This document shows, piece after piece, positions 46,024 to 54,240 of a stretch of DNA of 64,000 nt. Position 1 is the stretch's first letter. Every line of letters begins with the position of its first letter. A program made the translations under genes and the position numbers. The notes beneath the pieces were generated by a model. The model saw nothing but the letters and a program-made list of their open reading frames with translations, was not told the DNA's origin and did not search any database. Location: the IMG/VR virus record IMGVR_UViG_3300035670_000059, positions 49,733 to 113,732 of that record. One strand, 5' to 3'. Source of the DNA: a virus.

Positions 46024-46980
46024 ATGAGCAAACTTACAGAACCCCGTCATTTTTATAAGCCATTTGAGTACCCACAAGCATTTGAATACTATAAAAACCA
46101 ACATAGAGCACACTGGCTTGCAGATGAGGTACCATTAGCCTCAGATTTGAACGACTGGAGATTAAATTTAAATGAAAGTGAAAAAAACCTAATCGGAAAT
46201 ATTTTAAAAAGTTTTGCTCAAACTGAAGTACACGTGAACGATTACTGGTCAAGTAAAATTTCACAATGGTTCCCAAAACCTGAAGTTGTTGCTATGGCTA
46301 GTTCATTTGGTGCATTTGAAGCAATCCATGCTGAAGCTTATGCTAGATTAAACGATGAACTTGGATTAGACAACTTCCAGGCATTTATGGAAGATGAAGC
46401 ATCACGTAACAAAATTGAGCGTTTACTTGAAACTCCTTCCGAAACACTAGAGGAAAAAGCATTGGCATTAGCTATTTTTTCTGCTTTTACTGAAGGTGTA
46501 AATTTGTTTTCCTCTTTTGCAATCTTGATGTCGTTCCAACTACGCAATATGCTTAAAGGAACCGGTCAAATTGTCGAGTGGTCGGTGCGAGATGAATCGC
46601 TACACTCAACAGCGGGCTGTTGGCTGTTCCGTACGTTGATGCAGGAAAGTCCCGAGTTAAATACCGTAGAAATGCGAAATAACGTTATTGAGGCATGTAA
46701 CTTATCTGTTAAACTAGAATTTGATTTTATCGATAAAGCATTTGAAATGGGTGAAATTGAAGGTTTAAATAAAGAACAACTCAAGAACTTTATCAAAGCA
46801 AGAGCAAACGATAAAATGAAAGAACTTGGATACAACCCAGTTTATAATGATATTGACCCATCACTATTAAAACAAATGGAATGGTTTGGTCACTTAACTT
46901 CAGGTAAAACCCATCAGGATTTCTTTGCAAATAGAGTTACGGATTACTCCAAATCAACTGGAGACTGGTCAGATTTATAA
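46024..46980 (+). CDS. nrdB: Ribonucleotide reductase class I small subunit
   Basis: 318 residues. With NrdA it makes dNTPs. The metal ligands can be followed: Glu68 (AQTEVH), Glu99 and His102 (FEAIHAEAY), Glu157 (FTEGVNLF), Glu191 and His194 (RDESLH). The radical tyrosine position is kept as Tyr106. Spacing Glu68-Glu99 equals the E. coli Asp84-Glu115 spacing, so the first ligand, normally Asp, is Glu here. The gene sits between helicase and nrdA in the same direction. Confidence 0.92.
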   Translation: MSKLTEPRHFYKPFEYPQAFEYYKNQHRAHWLADEVPLASDLNDWRLNLNESEKNLIGNILKSFAQTEVHVNDYWSSKISQWFPKPEVVAMASSFGAFEAIHAEAYARLNDELGLDNFQAFMEDEASRNKIERLLETPSETLEEKALALAIFSAFTEGVNLFSSFAILMSFQLRNMLKGTGQIVEWSVRDESLHSTAGCWLFRTLMQESPELNTVEMRNNVIEACNLSVKLEFDFIDKAFEMGEIEGLNKEQLKNFIKARANDKMKELGYNPVYNDIDPSLLKQMEWFGHLTSGKTHQDFFANRVTDYSKSTGDWSDL

Positions 46981-47001
46981 TTTATTAATTAACACTAAAA
47001 C

Positions 47002-48726
47002 ATGAGCACACAAGTAGACACCAGCAAATGGGTTAAGGGTAAATCATATCCTAATTGGATGGACGATATTGCAATTAGCATTATCTCTAAAGGATATCTT
47101 TTACCTGGAGAAGATGTTTATAAGGCTTTTACTCGAGTAAGTAAAGCAGCCGCAAGACGACTTCGTAAACGAGAATTACAGCCTTTATTTTATGAGGCAA
47201 TTGAAAAAAACTGGCTTTGCTTAGCCTCTCCCGTACTTTCTAACTTAGGTACTGAACGCGGGATGCCCATTTCTTGTTTCGGCATTGATGTAGAAGATTC
47301 TATTGAAGGTATTGCTGGAGCAAATTCCGAACTAATGAGATTATCCTCTCAAGGTGGAGGAGTTGGTGTAGGCATGTCTCGTATTAGAGGTAGAGGTAAA
47401 GCAATCAAAGACAATGGCACATCCGAAGGTGTAGTTCCATGGGCTAAAATATTTGATTCCACTATTCTAGCAACCAACCAAGGTTCAGTTAGAAGAGGTG
47501 CTTCTTCTGTTAATCTATCAATACATCACCCAGATATTGAAGAGTTTTTGGGTATTAGACGTCCAAAAGGTGATGTTAACAGACAATGTTTGAACCTACA
47601 TCAATGCGTTGTAATTGATGATAAGTTTATGGACGATGTTGAAAACAAAGAACCTAAAGCATTAAAATTGTGGGGCGAAATTCTAAAAACTCGACTTGAA
47701 ACTGGCGAACCCTACATTATGTACGAAGATAATGTAAATAATGCTAATCCTGAGGCGTACAAGCAAAACAATTTAAAGGTTTCAATGACCAATATTTGTA
47801 GCGAAATTTCCTTGTACACAGATGAATTGCATTCCTTCATTTGCTGTTTATCTTCTTTAAACGTGGCACGTTGGGATGAATGGAAAGACTACAGGTTTGA
47901 AAATGGTATGTCGTTGCCTGAACTATCCACTTGGTTTTTGGATGGTGTATTGCAAGAATTTATTGACCGCGCTAAGGGCATGAAATTCATGGAAAATACC
48001 GTTAGATCTGCAATTAAAGGCCGAGCAATTGGTATTGGGGTACTAGGATGGCATACATTGTTACAAACCAAAGAATTACCGTTTGTAAGCGTTGCTTCTT
48101 CTGCTTTACGTAAACAAATCTCTAAATTTATTTACGAGGAAGCAATTAAAGCTTCTAAAGCACAAGCAATTGAATTGGGTGAACCTGAATGGTGTAAAGG
48201 AACTGGCTTAAGACATTCTCATCACATTGCAATTGCTCCAACTGTAAGTAATGCTCACATTTCAGGTGGTGTATCTCCTTCAGTAGAACCAATTCCAGCA
48301 AATGTTTACAACCTTAAAACCGCTAAAGGGGTGTTTATCAAGAAAAACCGAATTCTTGAAGAACTACTAGAGACTAAAGGCTATAACATTGATAGTGTTT
48401 GGGATCAAATCCTAAAAGATCAAGGATCTGTACTAGGATTGCCAGATTATATCTTGACACAAGAGGAAAAAGAAGTGTTCTTAACATTTAAAGAAATCAA
48501 CCAGTTAGGTATTATTCAACAAACTGCTGTTTCTTATCCTTACGTTGACCAAGCTATTTCTCTTAATTTAACATTTGATCCTAATGATTCTCCCAAACAT
48601 ATATCAGAAGTTCACAAAGCAGCTTGGAAATTAGGAATCAAAACATTATATTATATGCGTACTGAGTCGGTTTTACGAGGTGATACTCTTTCAAGATTAG
48701 AGGATTGTGTGGCTTGCCATGCGTAA
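47002..48726 (+). CDS. nrdA: Ribonucleotide reductase class I large subunit
   Basis: 574 residues. The catalytic subunit keeps the active-site blocks LASPVLSNLG, MPISCFG (redox Cys), NICSEI (Asn, catalytic Cys, Glu), FICCLSSLN (second redox Cys), TLYYMRT (radical-transfer Tyr pair) and a C-terminal CVAC for re-reduction. The N-terminal ATP cone of the usual ~750-residue enzymes is missing, so dATP feedback is probably lost, as in many phage enzymes. A terminator and a GIY-YIG gene follow. Confidence 0.93.
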   Translation: MSTQVDTSKWVKGKSYPNWMDDIAISIISKGYLLPGEDVYKAFTRVSKAAARRLRKRELQPLFYEAIEKNWLCLASPVLSNLGTERGMPISCFGIDVEDSIEGIAGANSELMRLSSQGGGVGVGMSRIRGRGKAIKDNGTSEGVVPWAKIFDSTILATNQGSVRRGASSVNLSIHHPDIEEFLGIRRPKGDVNRQCLNLHQCVVIDDKFMDDVENKEPKALKLWGEILKTRLETGEPYIMYEDNVNNANPEAYKQNNLKVSMTNICSEISLYTDELHSFICCLSSLNVARWDEWKDYRFENGMSLPELSTWFLDGVLQEFIDRAKGMKFMENTVRSAIKGRAIGIGVLGWHTLLQTKELPFVSVASSALRKQISKFIYEEAIKASKAQAIELGEPEWCKGTGLRHSHHIAIAPTVSNAHISGGVSPSVEPIPANVYNLKTAKGVFIKKNRILEELLETKGYNIDSVWDQILKDQGSVLGLPDYILTQEEKEVFLTFKEINQLGIIQQTAVSYPYVDQAISLNLTFDPNDSPKHISEVHKAAWKLGIKTLYYMRTESVLRGDTLSRLEDCVACHA

Positions 48727-48746
48727 GTATTAAAAAACGTAAATTA

Positions 48747-48776
48747 TCCCCACCTTCGGGTGGGGAGTTATTTTTT
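48747..48776 (+). terminator. Rho-independent terminator after nrdA
   Basis: An 8-bp GC-rich stem (48747-48754 with 48759-48766) with a stable TTCG loop, then a T-rich tail. Confidence 0.88.
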
Positions 48777-48789
48777 ACTAAAAATTATT

Positions 48790-49404
48790 ATGGATACTAC
48801 TATAAAAATTTATTATCTTCATAAAGGAGATAATATTCCATTTTATATTGGAGAAACTTCCCAACCCCTTAAAGGGAGATTAAATAACCATAAGAGAAAG
48901 TTAGGAAAAGAAATTCAAATTGAATTAATCGAAGAAGTTAAAAATTGGAGATTTTGGGAAAAATATTGGATAAGCCAATTTAAAGTTTGGGGGTTTAATC
49001 TAATTAATAAAAATGAAGGAGGTGGGGGTGTTGATAAAGGTACTCCTAAGCATACCCTTGAATCCAAAAACAAAATTAGCCATTCCAGAATTGGGATTAA
49101 ATATAGTGAAGAATCAAAACAAAAAATAAGTAAAGCACTACTAGGTAAAAAACAATCTGCTCAAACTTGTGAATTAAAAAGAATTAAAAGACTAGGACTA
49201 AAACATTCAGAAATAAGCAAATATAATATTTCCCAAAATCTATGTAAACCCATTTCTCAATACTCTAAAAGTGGAGATTTTATAAAAACATGGACTAGTA
49301 CTAAACTAGCAGGTGAAACCCTTAACATTTACCCTTCGGATATAAGCAAATGTCTAAAAAACAAAGGTAAATCTGCAGGTGGATATATCTGGAAGTATAA
49401 TTAA
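48790..49404 (+). CDS. GIY-YIG homing endonuclease with NUMOD domains
   Basis: 204 residues. The GIY-YIG domain is IYYLHKGDN...FYIGETSQPLKGRLNNH with the later Glu in RFWEKYWI. Two NUMOD3-type DNA-binding repeats follow (KNKISHSRIG, KQKISKALLGKK), then a C-terminal NUMOD-like part (ISQYSKSGDFIKTW...GGYIWKY). ATG 48790 is preferred over the upstream start, which lies in the nrdA terminator. Homing genes often attach to nrd genes, and this one sits right behind nrdA. Confidence 0.88.
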   Translation: MDTTIKIYYLHKGDNIPFYIGETSQPLKGRLNNHKRKLGKEIQIELIEEVKNWRFWEKYWISQFKVWGFNLINKNEGGGGVDKGTPKHTLESKNKISHSRIGIKYSEESKQKISKALLGKKQSAQTCELKRIKRLGLKHSEISKYNISQNLCKPISQYSKSGDFIKTWTSTKLAGETLNIYPSDISKCLKNKGKSAGGYIWKYN

Positions 49405-49429
49405 CCATATTTTTTAGATTACATTTTTT

Positions 49430-49457
49430 AGAGGGGCGTAATTTGCCCCTCTTTTTT
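49430..49457 (+). terminator. Rho-independent terminator after the GIY-YIG gene
   Basis: An 8-bp stem (49430-49437 with 49445-49452), a 7-base loop and a T run. It separates the replication block from the envelope operon. Confidence 0.9.
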
Positions 49458-49458
49458 A

Positions 49459-49467
49459 TATTTATGA
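49459..49467 (+). promoter_or_regulatory. TATTTATGA, variant promoter-like motif
   Basis: One mismatch to TATTTATAA, directly after the terminator and 79 bases before the first gene of the envelope operon. Confidence 0.4.
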
Positions 49468-49546
49468 GCAAATAACACGTTTTTTCCCTCCCCTAGTTTT
49501 TCTTATTGTTACATAATGGTTGTTTTAACTTTAAACCTAAGTTAAA

Positions 49547-50020
49547 ATGAAATTATTATATTTGTTTTTTGCTTTATTTTTAAGCATGAACCTTTATGGT
49601 CAAGAAACTATACGAATTGAGGGAGTAGAAAATAAAATTATACTTGGTCCTTTAGCTAACAACCGAGATTTAGCTTTTGGGGTTAAAAACATACTAGAAG
49701 AAACAATCCAAGATAAAGGATGGGATCTAGATGAAGCATCTTCTCGTAGTATTAAAGTAGAAATAGTATATTTTGATGTATTAAAAAATAATGTACAGTT
49801 AGGTGCATTTGGTAAAAATTTAAGCATAACTGTAGTTATAGCTAAAGCTTATTTAATTGAAAATGGTAAAATAATAAAAACAACTGAGGCAAAAGGTCAA
49901 GCCAAAGATATCTCTACTGCAACTTTAATCATAGATCAGGGAGGTCAGTTTTCACAAGCAGGAGTTTCAACAGCACTTAAAAAGGTTTGTGAACAACTTA
50001 TCGATAACTTACTTCTATGA
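49547..50020 (+). CDS. Exported protein, possibly related to CsgG/LptE-type envelope proteins
   Basis: 157 residues with a clear signal peptide (MKLLYLFFALFLSMNLYG, cut before Gln). The mature part has alternating strands and two helices (GVKNILEETIQDKGWDL, GVSTALKKVCEQLIDNLL), a build that resembles the small alpha/beta domain of periplasmic envelope proteins such as CsgG or LptE. This is a weak fold-level guess. It is the first gene of an operon that also encodes a CsgG-like protein and overlaps the next gene by ATGA. Confidence 0.65.
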   Translation: MKLLYLFFALFLSMNLYGQETIRIEGVENKIILGPLANNRDLAFGVKNILEETIQDKGWDLDEASSRSIKVEIVYFDVLKNNVQLGAFGKNLSITVVIAKAYLIENGKIIKTTEAKGQAKDISTATLIIDQGGQFSQAGVSTALKKVCEQLIDNLLL

Positions 50021-51585
50021 AAAAATTAATATTTCTTTTATTATTATTACCAACACTTTCTTTTGGTCAAATTATTGTTAACCAAGAAGTAGTTGAGGCT
50101 CCACCATATCAAGTAGGAGATACTATTACAATTCGATACACATTACAAAACTTAACAGGCCAACCAGATTTTAGATATTTTTGGTTAAGATTGCAATATT
50201 CCAATCAACATTTACAACTAGTACCTAACTCAACTGTCTTTGTTAATGCTTCTACAAGACAAACCTATTTTTATCAGTGGGTGGGATATAGATTTGTTCA
50301 AAACCCTAATATAGGGGTAGGAGAATTAAACCGACAATTAAATGAAGGTGGATACCAGTATGTAGGTGATCAAAACTGGAATATTGTTCAACTTAATGTA
50401 CAAACCCCAACAGATTTTCAAGATGGAGAATGGGTAAGACAAAAGTTTATTATAAAAGACCAATTAACTTTTAATAGTATCCATAAATTGGATATGGCAG
50501 ATGCCCGAAACTCAGCTAACCAACCTAAATATCCTATTGGATCTCAAGTATTACAGTTAAGTTTAAATAACGTATCTGGTGCTTCTTCTGCAGTAACATT
50601 TAGAGTAGCATTTCCTGCAGGATACGATATTACTAGACACAATGTTCAAATAGTAAATGTAGATAGCAATAATGCTCCTAATTTTAATTCCATTGTAACA
50701 TCTGTTCCATTGGATGGAGCAGGTCAAGCACTAATAACAACATTACAAACTGGAAAAAATTACTATGCTTTAATTACTCCTGCTACTCAACAATCTTTTA
50801 TGAATGATATCGTAACAGTAGCAGATGCTTACAAAGCATTTTTACAAATATCAGATAAAGGTCTAAACTTAGATCAAAACTATTTTACTACACCTATAGA
50901 ATATAAAGTAGGTAACGTAACATTAGGTGATAATACATTTGATCTAGTAGATTCCTATAATCTGTTTGCGTATGTAATGGGTATAAATGTATCTCAAACC
51001 TCTACTATACCAACTTCTACTTCTACTAATATAAGATTCTATTCTGGGAAAATTGATACATTTAATCAAGGAACATTTAATGGTCTTGTAAACATTACAG
51101 GTCCATCCCATAGATTTGATTTTGGATATGCGTGGGCGGGTGATTTAGATTTCTCCCACTCTACACCTAAAACGATTACCAGCATAGCTAATAGATCAAA
51201 CCGAATAGAAACAACTGATAAGCAAGCTAATACTACAATTACAACTAAGCTAGTAGATACTAAAGTAGTTGTAGAAATAAAGCTAGAAGAAACAAATTTA
51301 GCAGGAGCACAATATAAAATTAAATATGATGTTAACAAATTAGAGTTAGAAGAAGTAGTATTTGATGCTGGAAGAGATATAACAAATTTCTCTACCCCAA
51401 GAGATAATGCTATAGTATTTGGTTCTATTGACAATATTGGTACTGCTAAAGTAAAACCAGGCATGCCATATAAACTTATATTTAAAACAAAATCTACAAT
51501 ATCTAATACAACAGGTTTAGTATTTATTGAATTTGCCGAAGCGGTTGCGCAAAATGGTGATAAAATAATTCTAAACGTAAAATAA
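50017..51585 (+). CDS. Exported protein with cohesin-like domains
   Basis: 522 residues with a signal peptide (LLLLPTLSFG, cut before Gln). The N-terminal domain (about 25-185) and the C-terminal domain (about 415-520: VEIKLEETNLAGAQYKIKYD, NKLELEEVVFDAG) have the pattern of cohesin-like beta sandwiches. A central segment FDLVDSYNLFAYVMG resembles the helical part of dockerins. In bacteria such pairs build protein complexes on the cell surface. In a phage this is unusual; it may be a surface protein of the infected cell or a virion-associated factor. Confidence 0.7.
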   Translation: MKKLIFLLLLLPTLSFGQIIVNQEVVEAPPYQVGDTITIRYTLQNLTGQPDFRYFWLRLQYSNQHLQLVPNSTVFVNASTRQTYFYQWVGYRFVQNPNIGVGELNRQLNEGGYQYVGDQNWNIVQLNVQTPTDFQDGEWVRQKFIIKDQLTFNSIHKLDMADARNSANQPKYPIGSQVLQLSLNNVSGASSAVTFRVAFPAGYDITRHNVQIVNVDSNNAPNFNSIVTSVPLDGAGQALITTLQTGKNYYALITPATQQSFMNDIVTVADAYKAFLQISDKGLNLDQNYFTTPIEYKVGNVTLGDNTFDLVDSYNLFAYVMGINVSQTSTIPTSTSTNIRFYSGKIDTFNQGTFNGLVNITGPSHRFDFGYAWAGDLDFSHSTPKTITSIANRSNRIETTDKQANTTITTKLVDTKVVVEIKLEETNLAGAQYKIKYDVNKLELEEVVFDAGRDITNFSTPRDNAIVFGSIDNIGTAKVKPGMPYKLIFKTKSTISNTTGLVFIEFAEAVAQNGDKIILNVK

Positions 51586-51587
51586 AA

Positions 51588-51956
51588 ATGAAATCATTAA
51601 AATATTTAAGCATTGCCTCCATTTTATTACTAGGTGGGTGTTTCCAAGAGGATGTATACGAGCCTGAATTACCTGCTAGTAATTTAGAAATAAAAGAGCA
51701 AGTAGGTATAAAACTAGAATCAGTATTTGCTACTGAAGAGGTAGCAATGAATATAAAAACAGAAACTTCTGGTACTTATACTTTAAAAATACACCATATA
51801 AGTGGCAGAGTTGTATCTAAAGAAGAAATAAAAGTACAGGCTGGAAATAATATATTAAAATTGTATACAGGGGCTTTACCTAAAGAACCTTATACTATTG
51901 CTTTATATAATTCCCGTAATGCTAGGTTGGCGGAAACTATTGTAAACTTATTTTAA
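51588..51956 (+). CDS. Lipoprotein with sorting-domain-like C-terminus
   Basis: 122 residues. The N-terminus MKSLKYLSIASILLLGGC is a lipoprotein signal with the lipobox LGGC, so Cys18 should be lipidated. The C-terminal ~75 residues (TYTLKIHHISGRVVSKEEIK...GNNILKLYTGALPKEPYTIAL) look like the beta sandwich of type IX secretion C-terminal domains. Because the protein is a lipoprotein, that domain may serve as a binding module rather than as a secretion signal. It starts two bases after the previous stop. Confidence 0.72.
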   Translation: MKSLKYLSIASILLLGGCFQEDVYEPELPASNLEIKEQVGIKLESVFATEEVAMNIKTETSGTYTLKIHHISGRVVSKEEIKVQAGNNILKLYTGALPKEPYTIALYNSRNARLAETIVNLF

Positions 51957-51967
51957 CTTAAACAGCT

Positions 51968-52288
51968 ATGAGCGAAGAACAAGAAGTTGGATTTTTTGGT
52001 CAATTAAAAAACCAAATTATTACAGGAGCAGGAGTTATTTTAACTACTGTTGGAACTATTTTTATAGACGAAATCAAGTCTATAGTAGGAATTGAGGATG
52101 AAACTGAGCAAGTACAAGGTACTCAACAAAACAACCAACAACAACAAAATGTTGTAATCAACATCCCAGAACAAAAAGCAGCAGAAACTAAAACTGTGAT
52201 TGTTAAAGAGGCAGCCCCCGCTGCAAAACCTACACCACCTAAGAAGACTGAAACAGAAAAACGTAAAGAAGAGGGGCTAGACTGGTAA
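51968..52288 (+). CDS. Small membrane-associated protein with Gln-rich and Pro/Ala-rich tail
   Basis: 106 residues. One hydrophobic segment (IITGAGVILTTVGTIFI, about 17-33), then an acidic part, a Gln/Asn run and an Ala/Pro/Lys-rich tail (AAPAAKPTPPKK). Such tails can span the periplasm. It shares one base with the holin-like gene behind it (TAATG). A spanin-like or holin-accessory role is possible; no motif proves it. Confidence 0.6.
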   Translation: MSEEQEVGFFGQLKNQIITGAGVILTTVGTIFIDEIKSIVGIEDETEQVQGTQQNNQQQQNVVINIPEQKAAETKTVIVKEAAPAAKPTPPKKTETEKRKEEGLDW

Positions 52289-52611
52289 TGGAAAACAACA
52301 CACAACAAGCTACAGGGTTTAAGCAATTGTTAAACTCTATGATGCAAAGAAGATGGTTAATGACATTAATCGTCTTGATTACTTTTATGTTTATAACATT
52401 AGGTATAATGATTTCTATTCACGTTGATACTGCTGTAGGACAGGAATGGAAAGAGTTATTATTATTGTTATTAGGTGCATTTATCGGTTCTTATGGTAAA
52501 ATCATTGATTACTGGTTTTCTGATACAGATAAAGATAAAATGTTAGTCCAGAAAATGGACGAAGAAGATGGAGTTTCTTTATCAAATACAAACTCAACAG
52601 AAGAAAAATGA
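52288..52611 (+). CDS. Holin-like membrane protein
   Basis: 107 residues with two predicted membrane segments (about 27-46 and 56-73) and a charged C-terminus. The end LLLLLLGAFIGSYGKIIDYWFSDTDKDK resembles phage holins of the 3TM type, where a Gly-rich last segment leads into YWFG-S-GS. Its place in an operon with an endolysin fits a lysis role. It overlaps both neighbours. Confidence 0.6.
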   Translation: MENNTQQATGFKQLLNSMMQRRWLMTLIVLITFMFITLGIMISIHVDTAVGQEWKELLLLLLGAFIGSYGKIIDYWFSDTDKDKMLVQKMDEEDGVSLSNTNSTEEK

Positions 52612-52706
52612 CAAACCGCGAAACAAAAGACAAAAACAGAAAAGCAATGGCTAAAGCCACTATTAAGGCTCAACAGAAGTCAGGAATGTATAAAAAGAAA
52701 ATGTAA
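52608..52706 (+). CDS. Small basic peptide (32 aa)
   Basis: A very short ORF of 32 codons, one third Lys/Arg (MTNRETKDKNRKAMAKATIK and so on). It overlaps the holin-like gene by ATGA and the nuclease gene by TAATG, so its reading frame fits exactly into the coupled operon. This supports a real gene; function unknown. Confidence 0.55.
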   Translation: MTNRETKDKNRKAMAKATIKAQQKSGMYKKKM

Positions 52707-53317
52707 TGAGACTTACCTTACTCTTATTTATCCTTTCAGTACAGTCTCTCTTGGCACAAACCAAGAGGGATTCTGTTTTAATAGAAACACCCGTTTTTAC
52801 AGTAATGTATTCTGAGACCTTAGAGCAACCTCTTTGGATCAAATACCGGTCTACAAACCGTCCTACAAATGTAAATAGAGGTCACATGAATTTCTATAAA
52901 GAAAAAAATATCCTCACCTCTGATGATGAAGATTACAAGGCAAATGTATATGATAAAGGACATGGAGCACCAGCTGCAACATTTTCTGATAGTGAAGAAA
53001 ATCTTAAGCAAACATTTTCGTATTTAAACTCTATAATGCAAGACCAATACCTTAACAGAGGTGTATGGAAAATGTTAGAAGAGCAAGAGCGAAAGTGGGA
53101 CGATGAAGAACCATTGACTGTAATCATCAAAACTTATTTTGATGAACCTGTAAAAAGAGTAGCAACAGGAGCAGCAATCCCTTCACACATGGAAAAACAT
53201 ATTCATTTTGAAAAATCAAAAAAGTGGAGATGCTATGTATTTTTAAATGAAAAACCTAAATATATGCTACCACAATTAGAAACAATATGCAAACCAAATC
53301 AACATAAACTAAAATAA
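52706..53317 (+). CDS. Secreted DNA/RNA non-specific endonuclease (NUC1 type)
   Basis: 203 residues with a signal peptide (LLLFILSVQSLLA, cut before Gln). The mature protein has the beta-beta-alpha metal site of the EndoG/NUC1 family: YDKGHGAPAATF, with His86 as the base (DKGH in place of DRGH), Asn108, Asn117 in LNRGVW, and Glu in MLEEQE. It should cut DNA or RNA outside the cytoplasm. Possible uses are destroying incoming DNA of other phages in the periplasm or clearing DNA after lysis. Confidence 0.82.
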   Translation: MRLTLLLFILSVQSLLAQTKRDSVLIETPVFTVMYSETLEQPLWIKYRSTNRPTNVNRGHMNFYKEKNILTSDDEDYKANVYDKGHGAPAATFSDSEENLKQTFSYLNSIMQDQYLNRGVWKMLEEQERKWDDEEPLTVIIKTYFDEPVKRVATGAAIPSHMEKHIHFEKSKKWRCYVFLNEKPKYMLPQLETICKPNQHKLK

Positions 53318-53319
53318 TT

Positions 53320-53523
53320 ATGAAAAATCTACTAAGTTCTTTATTATTAATTTCTATCATATTCATTATCCCAAGTATTGGATTATATACTGCCATAAAT
53401 GACATTTATAGCCCATTTGGATATCTTGCTAGTTTTGCGGTAAGTGTTACCTTATGGTTTAGCTTACGTAAAGTATTTGGATGGAAAATTGATCAAAAGA
53501 CAAAACAATTTCACTCATGGTAA
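53320..53523 (+). CDS. Small membrane protein (67 aa)
   Basis: Two hydrophobic segments (about 4-26 and 31-50) and a short basic, aromatic tail. No signal cleavage site. It overlaps the CsgG-like gene. Possible roles are holin regulator or membrane anchor; no family recognised. Confidence 0.6.
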   Translation: MKNLLSSLLLISIIFIIPSIGLYTAINDIYSPFGYLASFAVSVTLWFSLRKVFGWKIDQKTKQFHSW

Positions 53524-54236
53524 AATATCTTTTAAGTATTCCATTCTTTTTCCTATCCACTACTTTATTTGCTCAAGTAATAGGAAAAACCTCAACTGAA
53601 AGCTATCAGGCAGAGTTTGAAAAATCAGCCTCTGTTTACGATATACCGGAATACAATGGCAAACCTGTACCTGTTGCTTTATTAACAATTGGTATAAGCG
53701 ATGAAGTACTAGCTCAATACCCAGAATTAGGTGACTATAGAGTAGGACTAGGTCTAGCTAACATTGTAGTAGCATTTATGGACGAAACTTTTAGATTTGA
53801 ATTTGTAGAAACAAAGGATGAAATAAAGGATCGTATGATTGCCCAAATGAAAGCCTCAGATAAAGGTATTTCTGCAAATAAAATAGAGGTAAAAGGAAAT
53901 ATAGTACTAGCCAAATATTTAGGCTATGTTGAAGTATACGATTTCTCTATCTCAGAAGACGAAACTATAAACCTAAAAGATGGTGTAAAAAATACACTAG
54001 TAACTAGATTAGGTTTACAGTTAAAACTAGTAGACGCAGAAACTGGATTGTACATGACTGGTTCAGGATTAGGCATGGCAACTACAACAAGAGAATTAAC
54101 TCTATTAAGTGATCAAAATTTAGAGGAAGTAGCATTTAACCAATCTTCTATTGGTACTTCTACTAAAAAAGCTCTAGAAACTGCAGTAGCAAAAGTTGTA
54201 AAAAGAATGATGCAAAAGGGTGTGTTTGATCACTAA
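53517..54236 (+). CDS. CsgG-like outer-membrane secretion protein
   Basis: 239 residues with a signal peptide (SIPFFFLSTTLFA, cut before Gln). The mature part follows the curli secretion pore CsgG: IEVKGNIVLAKYLGYVEVYDF, LGLQLKLVDAETGLYMTGSG and a C-terminal helix AFNQSSIGTSTKKALETAVAK. Unlike E. coli CsgG it has no lipobox Cys after the signal. In bacteria CsgG forms a nine-fold pore that exports curli subunits. Here it may export or anchor the neighbours' proteins, or remodel the outer membrane of the infected cell. Confidence 0.65.
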   Translation: MVKYLLSIPFFFLSTTLFAQVIGKTSTESYQAEFEKSASVYDIPEYNGKPVPVALLTIGISDEVLAQYPELGDYRVGLGLANIVVAFMDETFRFEFVETKDEIKDRMIAQMKASDKGISANKIEVKGNIVLAKYLGYVEVYDFSISEDETINLKDGVKNTLVTRLGLQLKLVDAETGLYMTGSGLGMATTTRELTLLSDQNLEEVAFNQSSIGTSTKKALETAVAKVVKRMMQKGVFDH

Positions 54237-54240
54237 CCTA

